Assembly (NCBI GenBank): GCA_022779305.1
Contig: JALFSW010000049.1
Span: forward strand, 1-55,077
Direction: 5' to 3'
Origin: Prevotella sp.
Lineage (GTDB): Bacteria; Bacteroidota; Bacteroidia; Bacteroidales; Bacteroidaceae
Length of the DNA: 55,077 bases
In this document: piece after piece, positions 9,192-18,082 of the stretch
Position numbering within the stretch: position 1 is the stretch's first letter
How the letters are laid out: every line of letters begins with the position of its first letter
Position numbers and translations under genes: made by a program
Notes under the pieces: model-generated
Told to the model about the DNA's origin: nothing
The model's input: only the letters and a program-made list of their open reading frames with translations
Database searches by the model: none

Positions 9192-10364
9192 TTAAGGAAG
9201 ATATTCATACTCCATCATTGCTTTCTTCATGTTTGGCAACACCACAATAGGGAGACTCGCAAAGACGACCATACACAGAAGGTTATAGGAAGAATAATGC
9301 AACGGATAGCCATTGAAAATCGCCATCTGATAGATCATGTAATAATGCCGTAGGGGTATGATTTGTGCAAGTCCTTCAATCATGGGGTTCATGGCAAAAA
9401 CGGGAAAGGTGGCACCGCAAGCCGAAAAACCTACCATTGCCCAAAGCGAACAGATGCTCAAAGCCATGCGCAGAGTGGGGATAAGCCCAAAAACGAAAGC
9501 CCCAAAACCTTGTGCCGACAAGACGGACAATACGCCAAGGGCAAAAATCTTCATCACACCACCAGCATGCGGAAAGTTCAGATAATCATAAACATACCAC
9601 TCATAACCTATAAAGATGGTCAGAAAAACCAAAAATTGAGGCAGAAGTTTACCTAAAAGTGCTACAAAGATATTCCCGTTTGCCGCAGCAAGCCACTCTT
9701 TCGAGCGTTGAAACTTCATTTCTGTACCAATGGAATAAACCGTTACAAGGAACATAAAAAGCATTAAAACACCTGGTACCAAGAAAGTTGTGAGGTAAAC
9801 GTTATAGTTCAAATAAGGATTACCTATCGGATGCACATCCAACGTGATGGGTTGGAGATAGGCGGATATTTCCTTATCGGTCTTACCTATCATCTTTAAT
9901 TTTTCTATTCCCATGGCTGCACTACTCAATGTGGTAATGGTCTTGAGGTCTTTAAAAAGCAACGAACCTGCAACCAGCGAAACATTGCTATAATAGAATG
10001 CAACAGATGGCTGTCGCCCACCAATCATCTTGGTAGAAGTGCCTTTGGGAATGTACAAAAAAGCATAGATTTCATTGCGCTGAATGGCACGCTTTGCTTC
10101 CGAAAAATTAGCATAACGAGCCACTATTTGTGTACTTTGCAATGCGTCAAGATTGCGAACGATCGTCCTACTTGTTGTCGAATTATCCTCATCTATCACC
10201 CCACACGGAAGATTTTCAGGTTGCCCTTCTTGCAACATTGAGGTGAAAAAGAAGATGGAAAGCAAGGGAAAAACAACCATACAAAAAAGGTATATGGGCG
10301 TTTTACGCCATATTCCCACCTCTCTTATAGCTACGTTGAACACACTGCGAATACCTTTAAGCAT
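9192..10364 (-). CDS. ABC-2 type permease, YhhJ/YbhR-like (first of pair)
   Basis: Membrane subunit of the same exporter (390 residues from the chosen start). Topology matches its neighbour: one N-terminal helix (about 23-43), a large extracytoplasmic loop and a C-terminal bundle of helices. The loop begins CGVIDEDNSTTSRTIVRNLD, comparable with VVVDLSQTQTSRTFTRLLD in the other permease, so the two are paralogues that probably heterodimerise. ATG 10364 lies 4 bases after the hlyD stop codon; an alternative ATG at 10391 would overlap hlyD by 23 bases. No ATP-binding subunit is encoded beside either permease. Confidence 0.88.
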   Translation of the reverse strand: MLKGIRSVFNVAIREVGIWRKTPIYLFCMVVFPLLSIFFFTSMLQEGQPENLPCGVIDEDNSTTSRTIVRNLDALQSTQIVARYANFSEAKRAIQRNEIYAFLYIPKGTSTKMIGGRQPSVAFYYSNVSLVAGSLLFKDLKTITTLSSAAMGIEKLKMIGKTDKEISAYLQPITLDVHPIGNPYLNYNVYLTTFLVPGVLMLFMFLVTVYSIGTEMKFQRSKEWLAAANGNIFVALLGKLLPQFLVFLTIFIGYEWYVYDYLNFPHAGGVMKIFALGVLSVLSAQGFGAFVFGLIPTLRMALSICSLWAMVGFSACGATFPVFAMNPMIEGLAQIIPLRHYYMIYQMAIFNGYPLHYSSYNLLCMVVFASLPIVVLPNMKKAMMEYEYLP

Positions 10365-10368
10365 TACT

Positions 10369-11361
10369 TTAATATTTATTTTTAAGCACAACAGACATAC
10401 CCGCTTTCAGACCAGTTTGTTTCTTGATTGGTTGGGCTTTCACTTGGAACGTCTTTAAATCATATTGTCCTGTTGTTTTCGTGGCTTTCCAAACAGCATA
10501 AGCTCCTTGGCTTTTGATGGCAGTCACTTTCATATCGATGGTTTTGTCGATGGCTGGCACATAAGCCTTGATGATTTTGCCTACTTTCAAGCCTTTTAAA
10601 AGGTCTTCTCTGACACTGAAAGTTGCCCAAACATCGTCCACCAGAGCCACCGTCATAATCGGACTGCCCAAACCAACAAGTTCGCCTTCCTTCGGATAGA
10701 TGGATTCCACTTCACCATCGGCAGTAGCATATTGAACTGTTTCTTTTAAAACCGACTTCACCACACCGACAGCCGTGCGTGCTGCATCGGCTTGTTTTTG
10801 AGCAACACGTTTGGTTTCTTCTCTCGCCCCCTTCTTGGCAAGCTCCCATTGTGAGCGAGCGATTTCCACTGCCGATGTTGTAGACTTGTAGGCAGCCTCA
10901 GCCTCATCACGTTTCTGTGCTGAAATCACACCTTCTTCATAAAGTCTATTTAATCTGCCGTAGGTTTTTTCGGCTATTTCGTTGGCGGTTTTTGCTTGCT
11001 GATACAATTGGTAAGCACTTTCTACCATCTCACTGCGGGTGGGTGCTTCTGCCAAATCGCTCATGGCTTGTGCTGCCGTGGCTGTTGCCTGCATCACCTT
11101 TTCTTGTTCTGTGGCTTCGGGAATTTCTAAAATTGCTACCACATCGCCTTTATGCACCTCGTCGCCTTCTTTTACTTTGATTTCTTTGATGCGTCCTGGA
11201 TATTTGCACGCCACTCGGTACTCGTTTACTTCTACTTCGCCTTGAATGATTTCCTCTTCTTCGGCAAAAGCAAAATGACCAATGAGTGCGGCAATGATAG
11301 AAACGCTTGCAAAACCGATGATTGCAAGAAGAATGCTATTGTTTTGTTTTTTGTCTGCCAT
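10369..11361 (-). CDS. HlyD-family periplasmic adaptor
   Basis: Membrane-fusion protein (330 residues) that would link the inner-membrane permeases to the TolC channel. An N-terminal membrane anchor (about 10-32, LLAIIGFASVSIIAALIGHF) is followed by a first half-lipoyl motif with YPGRIKEIKVKEGDEVHKGD. An alpha-helical hairpin rich in Ala, Glu and Lys spans about 75-190, and the second half-lipoyl and beta-barrel segments include YPKEGELVGLGSPIM. The position between tolC and the permease pair, with tight spacing, supports one operon. Confidence 0.92.
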   Translation of the reverse strand: MADKKQNNSILLAIIGFASVSIIAALIGHFAFAEEEEIIQGEVEVNEYRVACKYPGRIKEIKVKEGDEVHKGDVVAILEIPEATEQEKVMQATATAAQAMSDLAEAPTRSEMVESAYQLYQQAKTANEIAEKTYGRLNRLYEEGVISAQKRDEAEAAYKSTTSAVEIARSQWELAKKGAREETKRVAQKQADAARTAVGVVKSVLKETVQYATADGEVESIYPKEGELVGLGSPIMTVALVDDVWATFSVREDLLKGLKVGKIIKAYVPAIDKTIDMKVTAIKSQGAYAVWKATKTTGQYDLKTFQVKAQPIKKQTGLKAGMSVVLKNKY

Positions 11362-11516
11362 TTTTTATTTATTTATTTGATTGTAAAACGCTTATTACAA
11401 TATGTTTACACTTTCTTTTCTAAATATTTTCTTTAATATTATATTCGCCTATTTTTTACAGATTTTCCAAGTGAACGACACTTGTATTGCAACTAAGGAT
11501 TACTCACTTTTATCTC

Positions 11517-13031
11517 CTATTTCATCACCCTTGAAAGGTCTATTCCCAAGGCACGCTTCAGTCCTACCTGTGCGGTTCGGATGGCAATTTCTGCATCCAC
11601 AATTGCAGTCTTTGCCGACATCCATGCAGTTTGAGCTGCCATCACTTCGGTTACAGTCATCACCCCTTCTTTAAACCCTAAGTTGGCACAACGCAGATTT
11701 TCATCGGCAGCTGTCATATTCTTTTTTGCTGTATGCAATTGTTTTTCAGCATTGTTCAGTCGGAAACGCTGCTGTTCCACTTCAAGATTGATTTTCTCTC
11801 TTACGTCTGTCAGTTCCAATTCAGCCATATTCGTGACTGCCTGTGATGCACGCAGACGGTATTTGCTTTCTTTCCAGTTCCAAATAGGCACTTGCACCAC
11901 TACCCCTACATTCCATACGCCTGAAAAACGTTGCTGAAAACCATTGAACACATTGGGATTAGAAACCGAAAAACCAGCCGTGAGTGCCACATGCGGACGA
12001 TAAATAGCTTGAATGAGGCGGGTATTTTGGCGACTCATCTCAATGGCATTAGCAAGCAATCGTATTTCTGGGCGTGCATCGAAAGACGATGTTGCATCAT
12101 TAGCCTCAATGTCTTCTCGCTCTGCCAAAGTTTCTTTCTGTTCGTCTTCGAGAGTAATGGCATCACTAAGCGGAAGTCCACAGAGCTGACAAAGTGCCAT
12201 TTTTGCAAGCGAAATACCATTTTGCAATTGTGCGATTTGAAGGTCAGCAGTGTTTAGTTTTACATCCACCTGCAAACCATCCGCCTTTGTTGCCACACCT
12301 TCTTTGTACATCTTACCGACATTGTCACTGAAATGCTTGATTAAGTCACGATAGCGGAGTGCTAAGTCTTCTTTCTTTTTCAATGAAATCACCAACCAAT
12401 AGGCGTTATCAATGGCATAAAGCAAGTTTTGGCGTTTCAGGTCTATGTCATTTTGGGCAGCTTCTCTGCCGATGGCTGCCATATCATTTGCCGCTTTTAT
12501 TCCTCCACCCATATAAATAGGCTGAGTCACCATGATGCTTCCTGCGTACACATTGCGGGTGTTTGTGCGAAGTGCTTCGTTCAATGCTTCACCAATATTA
12601 TTACCCGCCTGTGTCAGTGGGGTTACAAGGTTTCCCAAAACACCTCCCAACTGTTGAGCCATAGCGGGCGTAATGATCCCTTGCTGCGCCATGGCATTGA
12701 GATTTTCACCAATTTGTGAGCCCATTTTGCCCATCGTGTTGGTTCCTAAATTCGACAGAGTGTTCTGTTGCTCCTTGCTCAAAAGAGAAATTTCGCGTGT
12801 AAAATGTTCATATCCAGCCATTCCGCTAACCCGTGGCAGGTATTTCGTTTTAGCAGCTTGCTGGATGTTTTTCGCCATATCGGCAGCCAAAACAGCAATT
12901 TGCAATTGTTTGTTGTTCTTGAGTGCCAACGCCCTACAATCCTGTAGGGAGAGCGTTTCTTGCGCAAAGGAAAACATTACGCAGTTTATCAATGCAATGC
13001 TGATGAGCGTTCTTTTTACCATATATATCAT
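11517..13031 (-). CDS. TolC family outer membrane efflux protein
   Basis: Outer-membrane channel (504 residues) of the export operon. A signal peptide (MVKRTLISIALINCVMFSFA) precedes ETLSLQDCRALALKNN, the typical start of the TolC helical-barrel repeat. Two OEP repeats follow, the second containing the usual pattern of alternating helices before the end region with ALGIDLSRVMK. An alternative start codon lies three codons in (13022). The 155 bases to hlyD show no terminator, so cotranscription is likely. A promoter with TAAATTTGC lies 16 bases upstream of the ATG. Confidence 0.92.
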   Translation of the reverse strand: MIYMVKRTLISIALINCVMFSFAQETLSLQDCRALALKNNKQLQIAVLAADMAKNIQQAAKTKYLPRVSGMAGYEHFTREISLLSKEQQNTLSNLGTNTMGKMGSQIGENLNAMAQQGIITPAMAQQLGGVLGNLVTPLTQAGNNIGEALNEALRTNTRNVYAGSIMVTQPIYMGGGIKAANDMAAIGREAAQNDIDLKRQNLLYAIDNAYWLVISLKKKEDLALRYRDLIKHFSDNVGKMYKEGVATKADGLQVDVKLNTADLQIAQLQNGISLAKMALCQLCGLPLSDAITLEDEQKETLAEREDIEANDATSSFDARPEIRLLANAIEMSRQNTRLIQAIYRPHVALTAGFSVSNPNVFNGFQQRFSGVWNVGVVVQVPIWNWKESKYRLRASQAVTNMAELELTDVREKINLEVEQQRFRLNNAEKQLHTAKKNMTAADENLRCANLGFKEGVMTVTEVMAAQTAWMSAKTAIVDAEIAIRTAQVGLKRALGIDLSRVMK

Positions 13032-13046
13032 GCTAACTAATCAAGC

Positions 13047-13055
13047 GCAAATTTA
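13047..13055 (-). promoter_or_regulatory. Predicted promoter of the tolC-hlyD-permease operon
   Basis: The minus strand reads TAAATTTGC, a full match to TAnnTTTG. The transcription start would fall only about 8-10 bases before the first ATG, which favours the second ATG at 13022 as an alternative start. Confidence 0.5.
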
Positions 13056-13161
13056 CGCTTTTAAAAGGATAAAACCGCTCAAAATTCTTCAAATCTTCTT
13101 TATTTTAAAAAAAATATTGAATTTTAAGGAAAAAGAGATGAACTAAATAAAAAATAATTGC

Positions 13162-13170
13162 TATATTTGC
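13162..13170 (+). promoter_or_regulatory. Predicted promoter of the DUF4492-cydAB operon
   Basis: TATATTTGC lies about 45 bases upstream of the first gene. No clear -33 box and no recognisable operator are seen. Confidence 0.5.
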
Positions 13171-13215
13171 GAGTAAGTTTGTAAAACATACAGATAAAAA
13201 AAGATTTCATTGTTT

Positions 13216-13434
13216 ATGAAGAAGACTAATTTTTTCTATCGAGTATACGACTTATACTACGAAGGATTTAAGAATATGACGCTAGGTAAGACGCTTTGGG
13301 CTGTCATTATTGTAAAGCTGATTATCATGTTCTTCATACTCAAACCATTCTTTTTTCCCAATCACATCAAGCAACATGCAGAAAAAGGCAACGAATCGAG
13401 TTTTGTTGCTACGGAAATGTTAAACCGCGAATAA
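13216..13434 (+). CDS. DUF4492 small membrane protein upstream of cydA
   Basis: Seventy-two residues with one hydrophobic helix (about 28-46, WAVIIVKLIIMFFILKPFFF) preceded by the conserved FYRVYDLYYEGFKNMTLGK segment. I recognise this as DUF4492, a family found directly upstream of cydA in Bacteroidota. By analogy with CydX/CydS it may be a small accessory subunit of cytochrome bd; that role is inferred from position and topology. ATG 13216 is chosen over the upstream TTG at 13210. cydA follows after 39 bases. Confidence 0.85.
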   Translation: MKKTNFFYRVYDLYYEGFKNMTLGKTLWAVIIVKLIIMFFILKPFFFPNHIKQHAEKGNESSFVATEMLNRE

Positions 13435-13473
13435 GAGAATTTTCAATACTAACAGTTATATACATTATTTATT

Positions 13474-15009
13474 ATGGAAAATCTACTATTAACCATCGAC
13501 CCAGATGTGGTGAATTGGTCACGCGCCCAATTTGCACTGACGGCCATTTATCACTGGTTGTTTGTGCCTTTGACGCTTGGTCTTGCAGTCATTATGGGGA
13601 TCATGGAGACGTGTTATTATCGAACACGTAAAGAGTTTTGGAAGACCACTGCTCAATTTTGGCAAAAACTCTTCGGAATTAACTTTGCAATGGGAGTGGC
13701 AACAGGTATCATTCTTGAGTTTGAATTTGGTACAAACTGGAGCAACTATTCTTGGTTTGTGGGCGACATATTCGGTGCACCACTTGCCATTGAAGGTATG
13801 TTGGCGTTCTTTATGGAATCTACGTTTGTCGCCGTGATGTTCTTTGGATGGAAAAAGGTTTCAGCTGGCTTCCATTTAGCCTCTACTTGGCTCACGGGAT
13901 TGGGCGCAACGGTGTCGGCATGGTGGATTTTGGTTGCCAATGCTTGGATGCAGAACCCCGTTGGTTGTGAGTTCAATCCCGACACAATGCGCAACGAGAT
14001 GGTTTCTTTCTTGGATGTGGCTCTCAGCCCAATGGCTGTAAACAAGTTTACACACACCATCACCTCATCTTGGTTGCTTGGAGCAACTTTCTGTGTAGGC
14101 GTATGTTCATGGTATTTGTTGAAAAAACGCAATGTTGAGTTTGCTAAACAAAGTCTCAAAATCGGTGCCATTGTTGGTTTAGTAGCGGCATTTTTGACAG
14201 CTTCAACAGGACACACATCTGCCGTTTTGGTGGGTAAGCATCAGCCAATGAAGCTCGCAGCCATGGAAGGATTATATGAAGGTGGCAACAGTCAAGGTTT
14301 GTCGCTTTTTGCTGGTATCAATCCTTTTAAACAACCCGACTATATGAGCCAGACTGAGCCACCGCTGAGAATAGCTGTTCCGAATATGCTTTCTGTCTTG
14401 GCAACCAACACAATGGATGGTTATGTGCCAGGCATCAAGAATATTATCAATGGCTACACAACGAATGAAGGAGTTGTTGAACCATCACTTACAGAGAAAA
14501 TTACACGTGGAAAGGCAGCCATTGCAGCCTTGAAATCTTATCGCGATGGTGCAAAAACAGAAGAAAATCTTTCTGTTTTGAAAGAGAATATGAAATATTT
14601 CGGCTATGGTTACATTGAAAATGCAGAACAAATTGTTCCGTTTATCCCTGTAAACTTCTGGGCTTTCCGCATAATGGTGGGCTTGGGTAGCCTTTTCATC
14701 CTCGTGTTTGTAGCAGTTTTGTTCTTTCTTTACAGAAAAGACATTGCTTCAGTGCGTTGGCTTCATTGGCTCGGTCTGTCGCTCTTGCCATTGGGCTATA
14801 TTGCAAGTCAAAGCGGATGGCTTGTAGCCGAATTTGGACGCCAGCCTTGGACAATTCAAGACATGCTACCAACATGGGTATCTGTGAGCGATTTAGCAAG
14901 CAGCAATGTGATGATAACCTTCTTCCTCTTCCTCGTTCTCTTTACAGCAATGTTGGCAGTGGAAATCAGTATTATGTGTAAACAAATTAAGAAAGGACCT
15001 GTGCTATGA
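13474..15009 (+). CDS. cydA: Cytochrome bd ubiquinol oxidase subunit I
   Basis: Haem-bearing subunit of the high-affinity quinol:O2 oxidoreductase in the inner membrane (511 residues). Expected haem ligands are visible: His27 in AIYHWLFVPLTLGL, His194 in NKFTHTITSSW and Met401 in FWAFRIMVGLG. The sequence has the usual nine-helix layout with a periplasmic quinol-binding loop. The enzyme supports microaerobic respiration and oxygen scavenging in otherwise anaerobic bacteria. cydA overlaps cydB by four bases (ATGA), indicating translational coupling. Confidence 0.97.
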   Translation: MENLLLTIDPDVVNWSRAQFALTAIYHWLFVPLTLGLAVIMGIMETCYYRTRKEFWKTTAQFWQKLFGINFAMGVATGIILEFEFGTNWSNYSWFVGDIFGAPLAIEGMLAFFMESTFVAVMFFGWKKVSAGFHLASTWLTGLGATVSAWWILVANAWMQNPVGCEFNPDTMRNEMVSFLDVALSPMAVNKFTHTITSSWLLGATFCVGVCSWYLLKKRNVEFAKQSLKIGAIVGLVAAFLTASTGHTSAVLVGKHQPMKLAAMEGLYEGGNSQGLSLFAGINPFKQPDYMSQTEPPLRIAVPNMLSVLATNTMDGYVPGIKNIINGYTTNEGVVEPSLTEKITRGKAAIAALKSYRDGAKTEENLSVLKENMKYFGYGYIENAEQIVPFIPVNFWAFRIMVGLGSLFILVFVAVLFFLYRKDIASVRWLHWLGLSLLPLGYIASQSGWLVAEFGRQPWTIQDMLPTWVSVSDLASSNVMITFFLFLVLFTAMLAVEISIMCKQIKKGPVL

Positions 15010-16148
15010 CATACGAATTTTTGCAACATTATTGGTGGTTTCTCATTGCCCTGTTAGGAGGTTTCTTGGTGTTCCTGATGTTTGTTCAGGGTGCAAACTC
15101 TATGATATTCCAACTAGGCAAGACAGAAGAAGAAAGACGACTTTTGATCAATTCTACTGGTCGGAAATGGGAATTTACGTTCACCACTTTGGTTACGTTC
15201 GGTGGTGCATTCTTTGCTTCTTTCCCATTATTTTATAGTACCAGCTTTGGAAGTGCATATTGGGTGTGGGTGATCATACTCTTCACATTCATCGTTCAAG
15301 CCGTGAGTTACGAGTTCCAGAATAAAGCTGGCAATCTGTTTGGTGTTAAAACTTTCCAGATTTGTTTGGTTTTGAATGGCATTTTGGGTCCGCTGCTCAT
15401 CGGTGGGGCAGTGGCTACATTCTTTACAGGGTCGAACTTCCTTGTTGAAAAAAACAACATCGTAGGCGAATTCTCTGTAGTCATCTCTCGCTGGGCAAAC
15501 GATTCACGTGGTTTAGACGTTTTGCTCAATCCTTGGGTAGTTATTTTCGGATTGGCTGTTGTGTTTCTGTCGCGCATTTTGGGAACATTGTATTTGAAGA
15601 ATAATGTGAACGATGAAGCCATTCATGCACGCATCCGTCCACAACTCATTCTCAATACTGCCTTGTTCTTGATTTTCTTCTTGACATTCTTCGTGCGTAC
15701 ACTTTTGAGTGAAGGCTATGCAGTGAGCGAAGACGGTACCATCGTGACGGAATCGATGAAGTATCTGAACAACCTTGTTGATATGTGGTACTTGGCTTTA
15801 ATTTTGCTCATCGGTGTTTTGCTCTTGCTTTATGGTATTGTGCGTACGATTTTGCAAAATCAATACATCAAAGGCATTTGGCCTGCGGGCATTGGTGTCA
15901 TTTTAGTTGTGATTGTTTTGTTCCTCATTGTTGGTTGGAATCAAACAGCCTACTATCCATCAACAGCCGATTTGCAAAGTTCTTTGACAATAACCAACAG
16001 TTGCTCAAGTGAATTTACGCTCACGGCAATGTTCTATGCAAGCCTCATTGCCCCTATCGTTTTAGCATATATCTTCTATGCTTGGCGCAGTATTGATAGC
16101 AAGAAGATTGATAAAAAAGAACTTAGTGAAGATGATCACGCTTACTAA
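15006..16148 (+). CDS. cydB: Cytochrome bd ubiquinol oxidase subunit II
   Basis: Second integral membrane subunit of cytochrome bd (380 residues, about eight to nine helices). It begins with the characteristic YWWFLIALLGGFLVFLMFVQGAN region and has the acidic, basic-rich cytoplasmic C-terminus. Its start codon overlaps the cydA stop. A clear intrinsic terminator follows 40 bases downstream. Accessory cydC/cydD genes are not present in the window. Confidence 0.96.
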   Translation: MTYEFLQHYWWFLIALLGGFLVFLMFVQGANSMIFQLGKTEEERRLLINSTGRKWEFTFTTLVTFGGAFFASFPLFYSTSFGSAYWVWVIILFTFIVQAVSYEFQNKAGNLFGVKTFQICLVLNGILGPLLIGGAVATFFTGSNFLVEKNNIVGEFSVVISRWANDSRGLDVLLNPWVVIFGLAVVFLSRILGTLYLKNNVNDEAIHARIRPQLILNTALFLIFFLTFFVRTLLSEGYAVSEDGTIVTESMKYLNNLVDMWYLALILLIGVLLLLYGIVRTILQNQYIKGIWPAGIGVILVVIVLFLIVGWNQTAYYPSTADLQSSLTITNSCSSEFTLTAMFYASLIAPIVLAYIFYAWRSIDSKKIDKKELSEDDHAY

Positions 16149-16187
16149 AATAGCATTATTGATTTTTGTAAGAAGCTGAAATACAAT

Positions 16188-16229
16188 AAAAATGGAGATG
16201 TTTACAATTGCAAAACATCTCCATTTTTT
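16188..16229 (+). terminator. Intrinsic terminator after cydAB
   Basis: AAATGGAGATGTTT pairs with AAACATCTCCATTT around a short loop, and a run of T follows. It is A-rich on the other side too, so it may serve both strands. Confidence 0.85.
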
Positions 16230-16242
16230 ATGCAACACAAAA

Positions 16243-16291
16243 TCTCCACAGGCTATCAGATGCAATCCCTTTGGTCTCTACCAAATTGAGG
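16243..16291 (-). repeat. Decayed end of the dispersed ~195-bp repeat (remnant G)
   Basis: CTATCAGATGCAATCCCTTTGGTCTCTACCAAATTGAG resembles the terminal segment of copy C (GATGCAATCACTTTGGTCTCTAATGACCGAATTGGG) with a short deletion in the terminal repeat. It lies between the cydB terminator and the next gene. The rest of the element is missing. Confidence 0.5.
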
Positions 16292-16300
16292 TAAATGCCG

Positions 16301-17593
16301 TTATTTGTTTGTTGCCAACGAAAGTTGGAAGCCGATGGATGCAAATTCCTTTATCTGCCAATAGCCACGATTGCCATCTCGCACAACGCCATCATCAAAA
16401 CGGGGATAAAGGAAGAGTTGCGCACCAATGTATTTATTAAATTGCAGCGTGAAAGTATTTTCCCACTCAATCTCTGCTCGCTCAAAAGTGGTATAGCCAT
16501 AGAGCCTACTCTTCCATTTCAGCATTTCCATTAGTTGCCACTCAAAATCAACGGTGAGTTGGGAACCAAAGTTGTGGAGCACTTTCCGCCCTTCTTCAAT
16601 GCCCAGCTGCGGAGCAAGTTCACGCATCCTTGTGTACTTCAAGTTATAGGCAAGTGGGGCGATATTGATGTTTCCCTTTAACTTGTGATCCATCCAATCC
16701 ATCGTGTAGTTCATACCGAGAGAAAGGTTGAGGTTGAAGGGGGCAAGAAAAGCGGAATAAACTTTGGAATCGTTTGATTTATAAGAACGTGCAAACTGTG
16801 TGTAGCCAATAAACTGAACCGTATAATACCATTTCTTGCTGGCTTGCAAACCAAACTTTGACGTGAGACGCAACAAGTCTTCTGTTGTCTTTACCTTGTG
16901 CAGAGAATCCGAACGAGAGCTTTGTAAGCCGAATTTCAATTCTAAACGATTATCCCATTTCACTTTTTGTTTGTTGTTGTAATTCGCTTCCATCACAGCC
17001 ACAGCCAGTGCGGAATAGTTGCTTTCACCGCCTTTGTACCAATTGTCGGAAACATAGTTTTGAAGCACTTGCAGAGAATAATCGCCTTTGTAACTCCAAA
17101 AATCGGGTTTCAGGACAAGCAACTCTACGGGAGTTTTCGCCATTTCGACGGGTGCGGGAACAACTTTATCGGCAACCTCCACTTTATGAACCAAAGGGCG
17201 AGACACCTCTATGCGCTTTTCTTGTTGCTGCCGGAGCAATCTTTCGGTGGTTTGCACAAGATAGGGTTTTTGCAAATAAATTTGTGCTAACCTCATATCG
17301 TCTCTATCATTGCTATCAAGACTAAAGATGTTGTGAATCACATCTTTATAATAAGCTATGGGCAAAAAGAGTCGTGCTTCTTCAACGCTTATTTTTCGTT
17401 TCTTTCCGCTTACGGACTTGCCCGAATTAAAAATCTTGTCTCTGATTTGCAACAACGAGTCGTTATAGCTTTTCAGTGTTGCTGTAACTTCTTTTTTCTG
17501 CGTATCGTGCTCTGTTACAAGTGTTTGCGCCTGAATTTGCGAAACAGATGCTGCAAAGAGGAGAAAGAGTGTATAGAAATATTTTTTTGACAT
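16301..17593 (-). CDS. DUF3078 domain-containing probable outer-membrane protein
   Basis: Secreted protein of 430 residues. A signal peptide (about 1-22, ending SVSQIQAQ) precedes a charged region. From about 165 on there is a run of amphipathic beta strands with aromatic-rich turns such as NYVSDNWYKGGESNY, a pattern I recognise from DUF3078, a Bacteroidota family of putative outer-membrane beta-barrels. The final strand ends FASIGFQLSLATNK. No enzymatic motif is visible and the function is unknown. The start is ATG 17593; the codon before it is TTG. It is convergent with cydB and separated from it by a terminator. Confidence 0.75.
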   Translation of the reverse strand: MSKKYFYTLFLLFAASVSQIQAQTLVTEHDTQKKEVTATLKSYNDSLLQIRDKIFNSGKSVSGKKRKISVEEARLFLPIAYYKDVIHNIFSLDSNDRDDMRLAQIYLQKPYLVQTTERLLRQQQEKRIEVSRPLVHKVEVADKVVPAPVEMAKTPVELLVLKPDFWSYKGDYSLQVLQNYVSDNWYKGGESNYSALAVAVMEANYNNKQKVKWDNRLELKFGLQSSRSDSLHKVKTTEDLLRLTSKFGLQASKKWYYTVQFIGYTQFARSYKSNDSKVYSAFLAPFNLNLSLGMNYTMDWMDHKLKGNINIAPLAYNLKYTRMRELAPQLGIEEGRKVLHNFGSQLTVDFEWQLMEMLKWKSRLYGYTTFERAEIEWENTFTLQFNKYIGAQLFLYPRFDDGVVRDGNRGYWQIKEFASIGFQLSLATNK

Positions 17594-17769
17594 CAAAAGA
17601 AATGTTAGAAATTTTCTGCAAACTTACAAAAAACATTTCATTCTTGGTTGTTTTTTGCGATTTTTAAGCGTTTGTAAGTCTCTACTCAGGTAGAAAGAAT
17701 AAACCTTCAAAATATCGTTTTTGTAGCTGTAAAGTTAATTCGCAGCCCCATATATTATAGTTAGTTTGC

Positions 17770-17828
17770 AACTGAGCCTCACTTGCAGGCTCACTGAACC
17801 TCATTTGTCTCGCAAGTGAAGCTCAGTT
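17770..17828. repeat. Inverted repeat (AACTGAGCCTCACTTGC family)
   Basis: AACTGAGCCTCACTTGC (17770-17786) is matched by GCAAGTGAAGCTCAGTT (17812-17828) with one mismatch in 17. A related inverted repeat is at 40582-40620, and the two also share ATTTGTCTCGCAA. The 17597-18082 gap otherwise holds only the tamL promoter region. Confidence 0.8.
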
Positions 17829-17921
17829 AGAACGTAGCTATAGAACAATTCGTAATAAATTCATTTTCAGAAAAATATAAAAAAATTTGTTAGAACGTTT
17901 TTTTGTAACTCGAGCAAGATA

Positions 17922-17960
17922 ATTTTTTGCCTGTAAAAGCATGAAATGTAGGCAAAAAAT
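17922..17960. promoter_or_regulatory. Inverted repeat next to the tamL promoter
   Basis: ATTTTTTGCCT (17922-17932) and AGGCAAAAAAT (17950-17960) are perfect complements over 11 bases with a 17-base spacer. The right arm ends two bases before the -7 box. It could be an operator or a bidirectional terminator for upstream transcripts. Confidence 0.45.
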
Positions 17961-17962
17961 CG

Positions 17963-17971
17963 TATCTTTGC
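17963..17971 (+). promoter_or_regulatory. Predicted tamL promoter, -7 box
   Basis: TATCTTTGC is a strong match to the Bacteroidota -7 box. It lies about 110 bases upstream of the gene, so the leader contains the shortened repeat copy F. Confidence 0.55.
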
Positions 17972-18001
17972 GCAGCAAAAACCACACAAAAGTATGATAA
18001 G

Positions 18002-18062
18002 CCCAATTCAGTTGTCAGAGACCATACGCATAAAACTTTAACGGTCTAATGTTCGATTGGGG
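18002..18062 (+). repeat. Dispersed ~195-bp repeat, internally deleted copy F
   Basis: Both ends of the element are present (CCCAATTCAGTTGTCAGAGACC and GGTCTAATGTTCGATTGGG), but almost all of the middle is gone, leaving about 60 bp. It lies in the tamL leader, 20 bases before the start codon. Confidence 0.75.
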
Positions 18063-18082
18063 GTAAAAATGAAAAAATAAAA

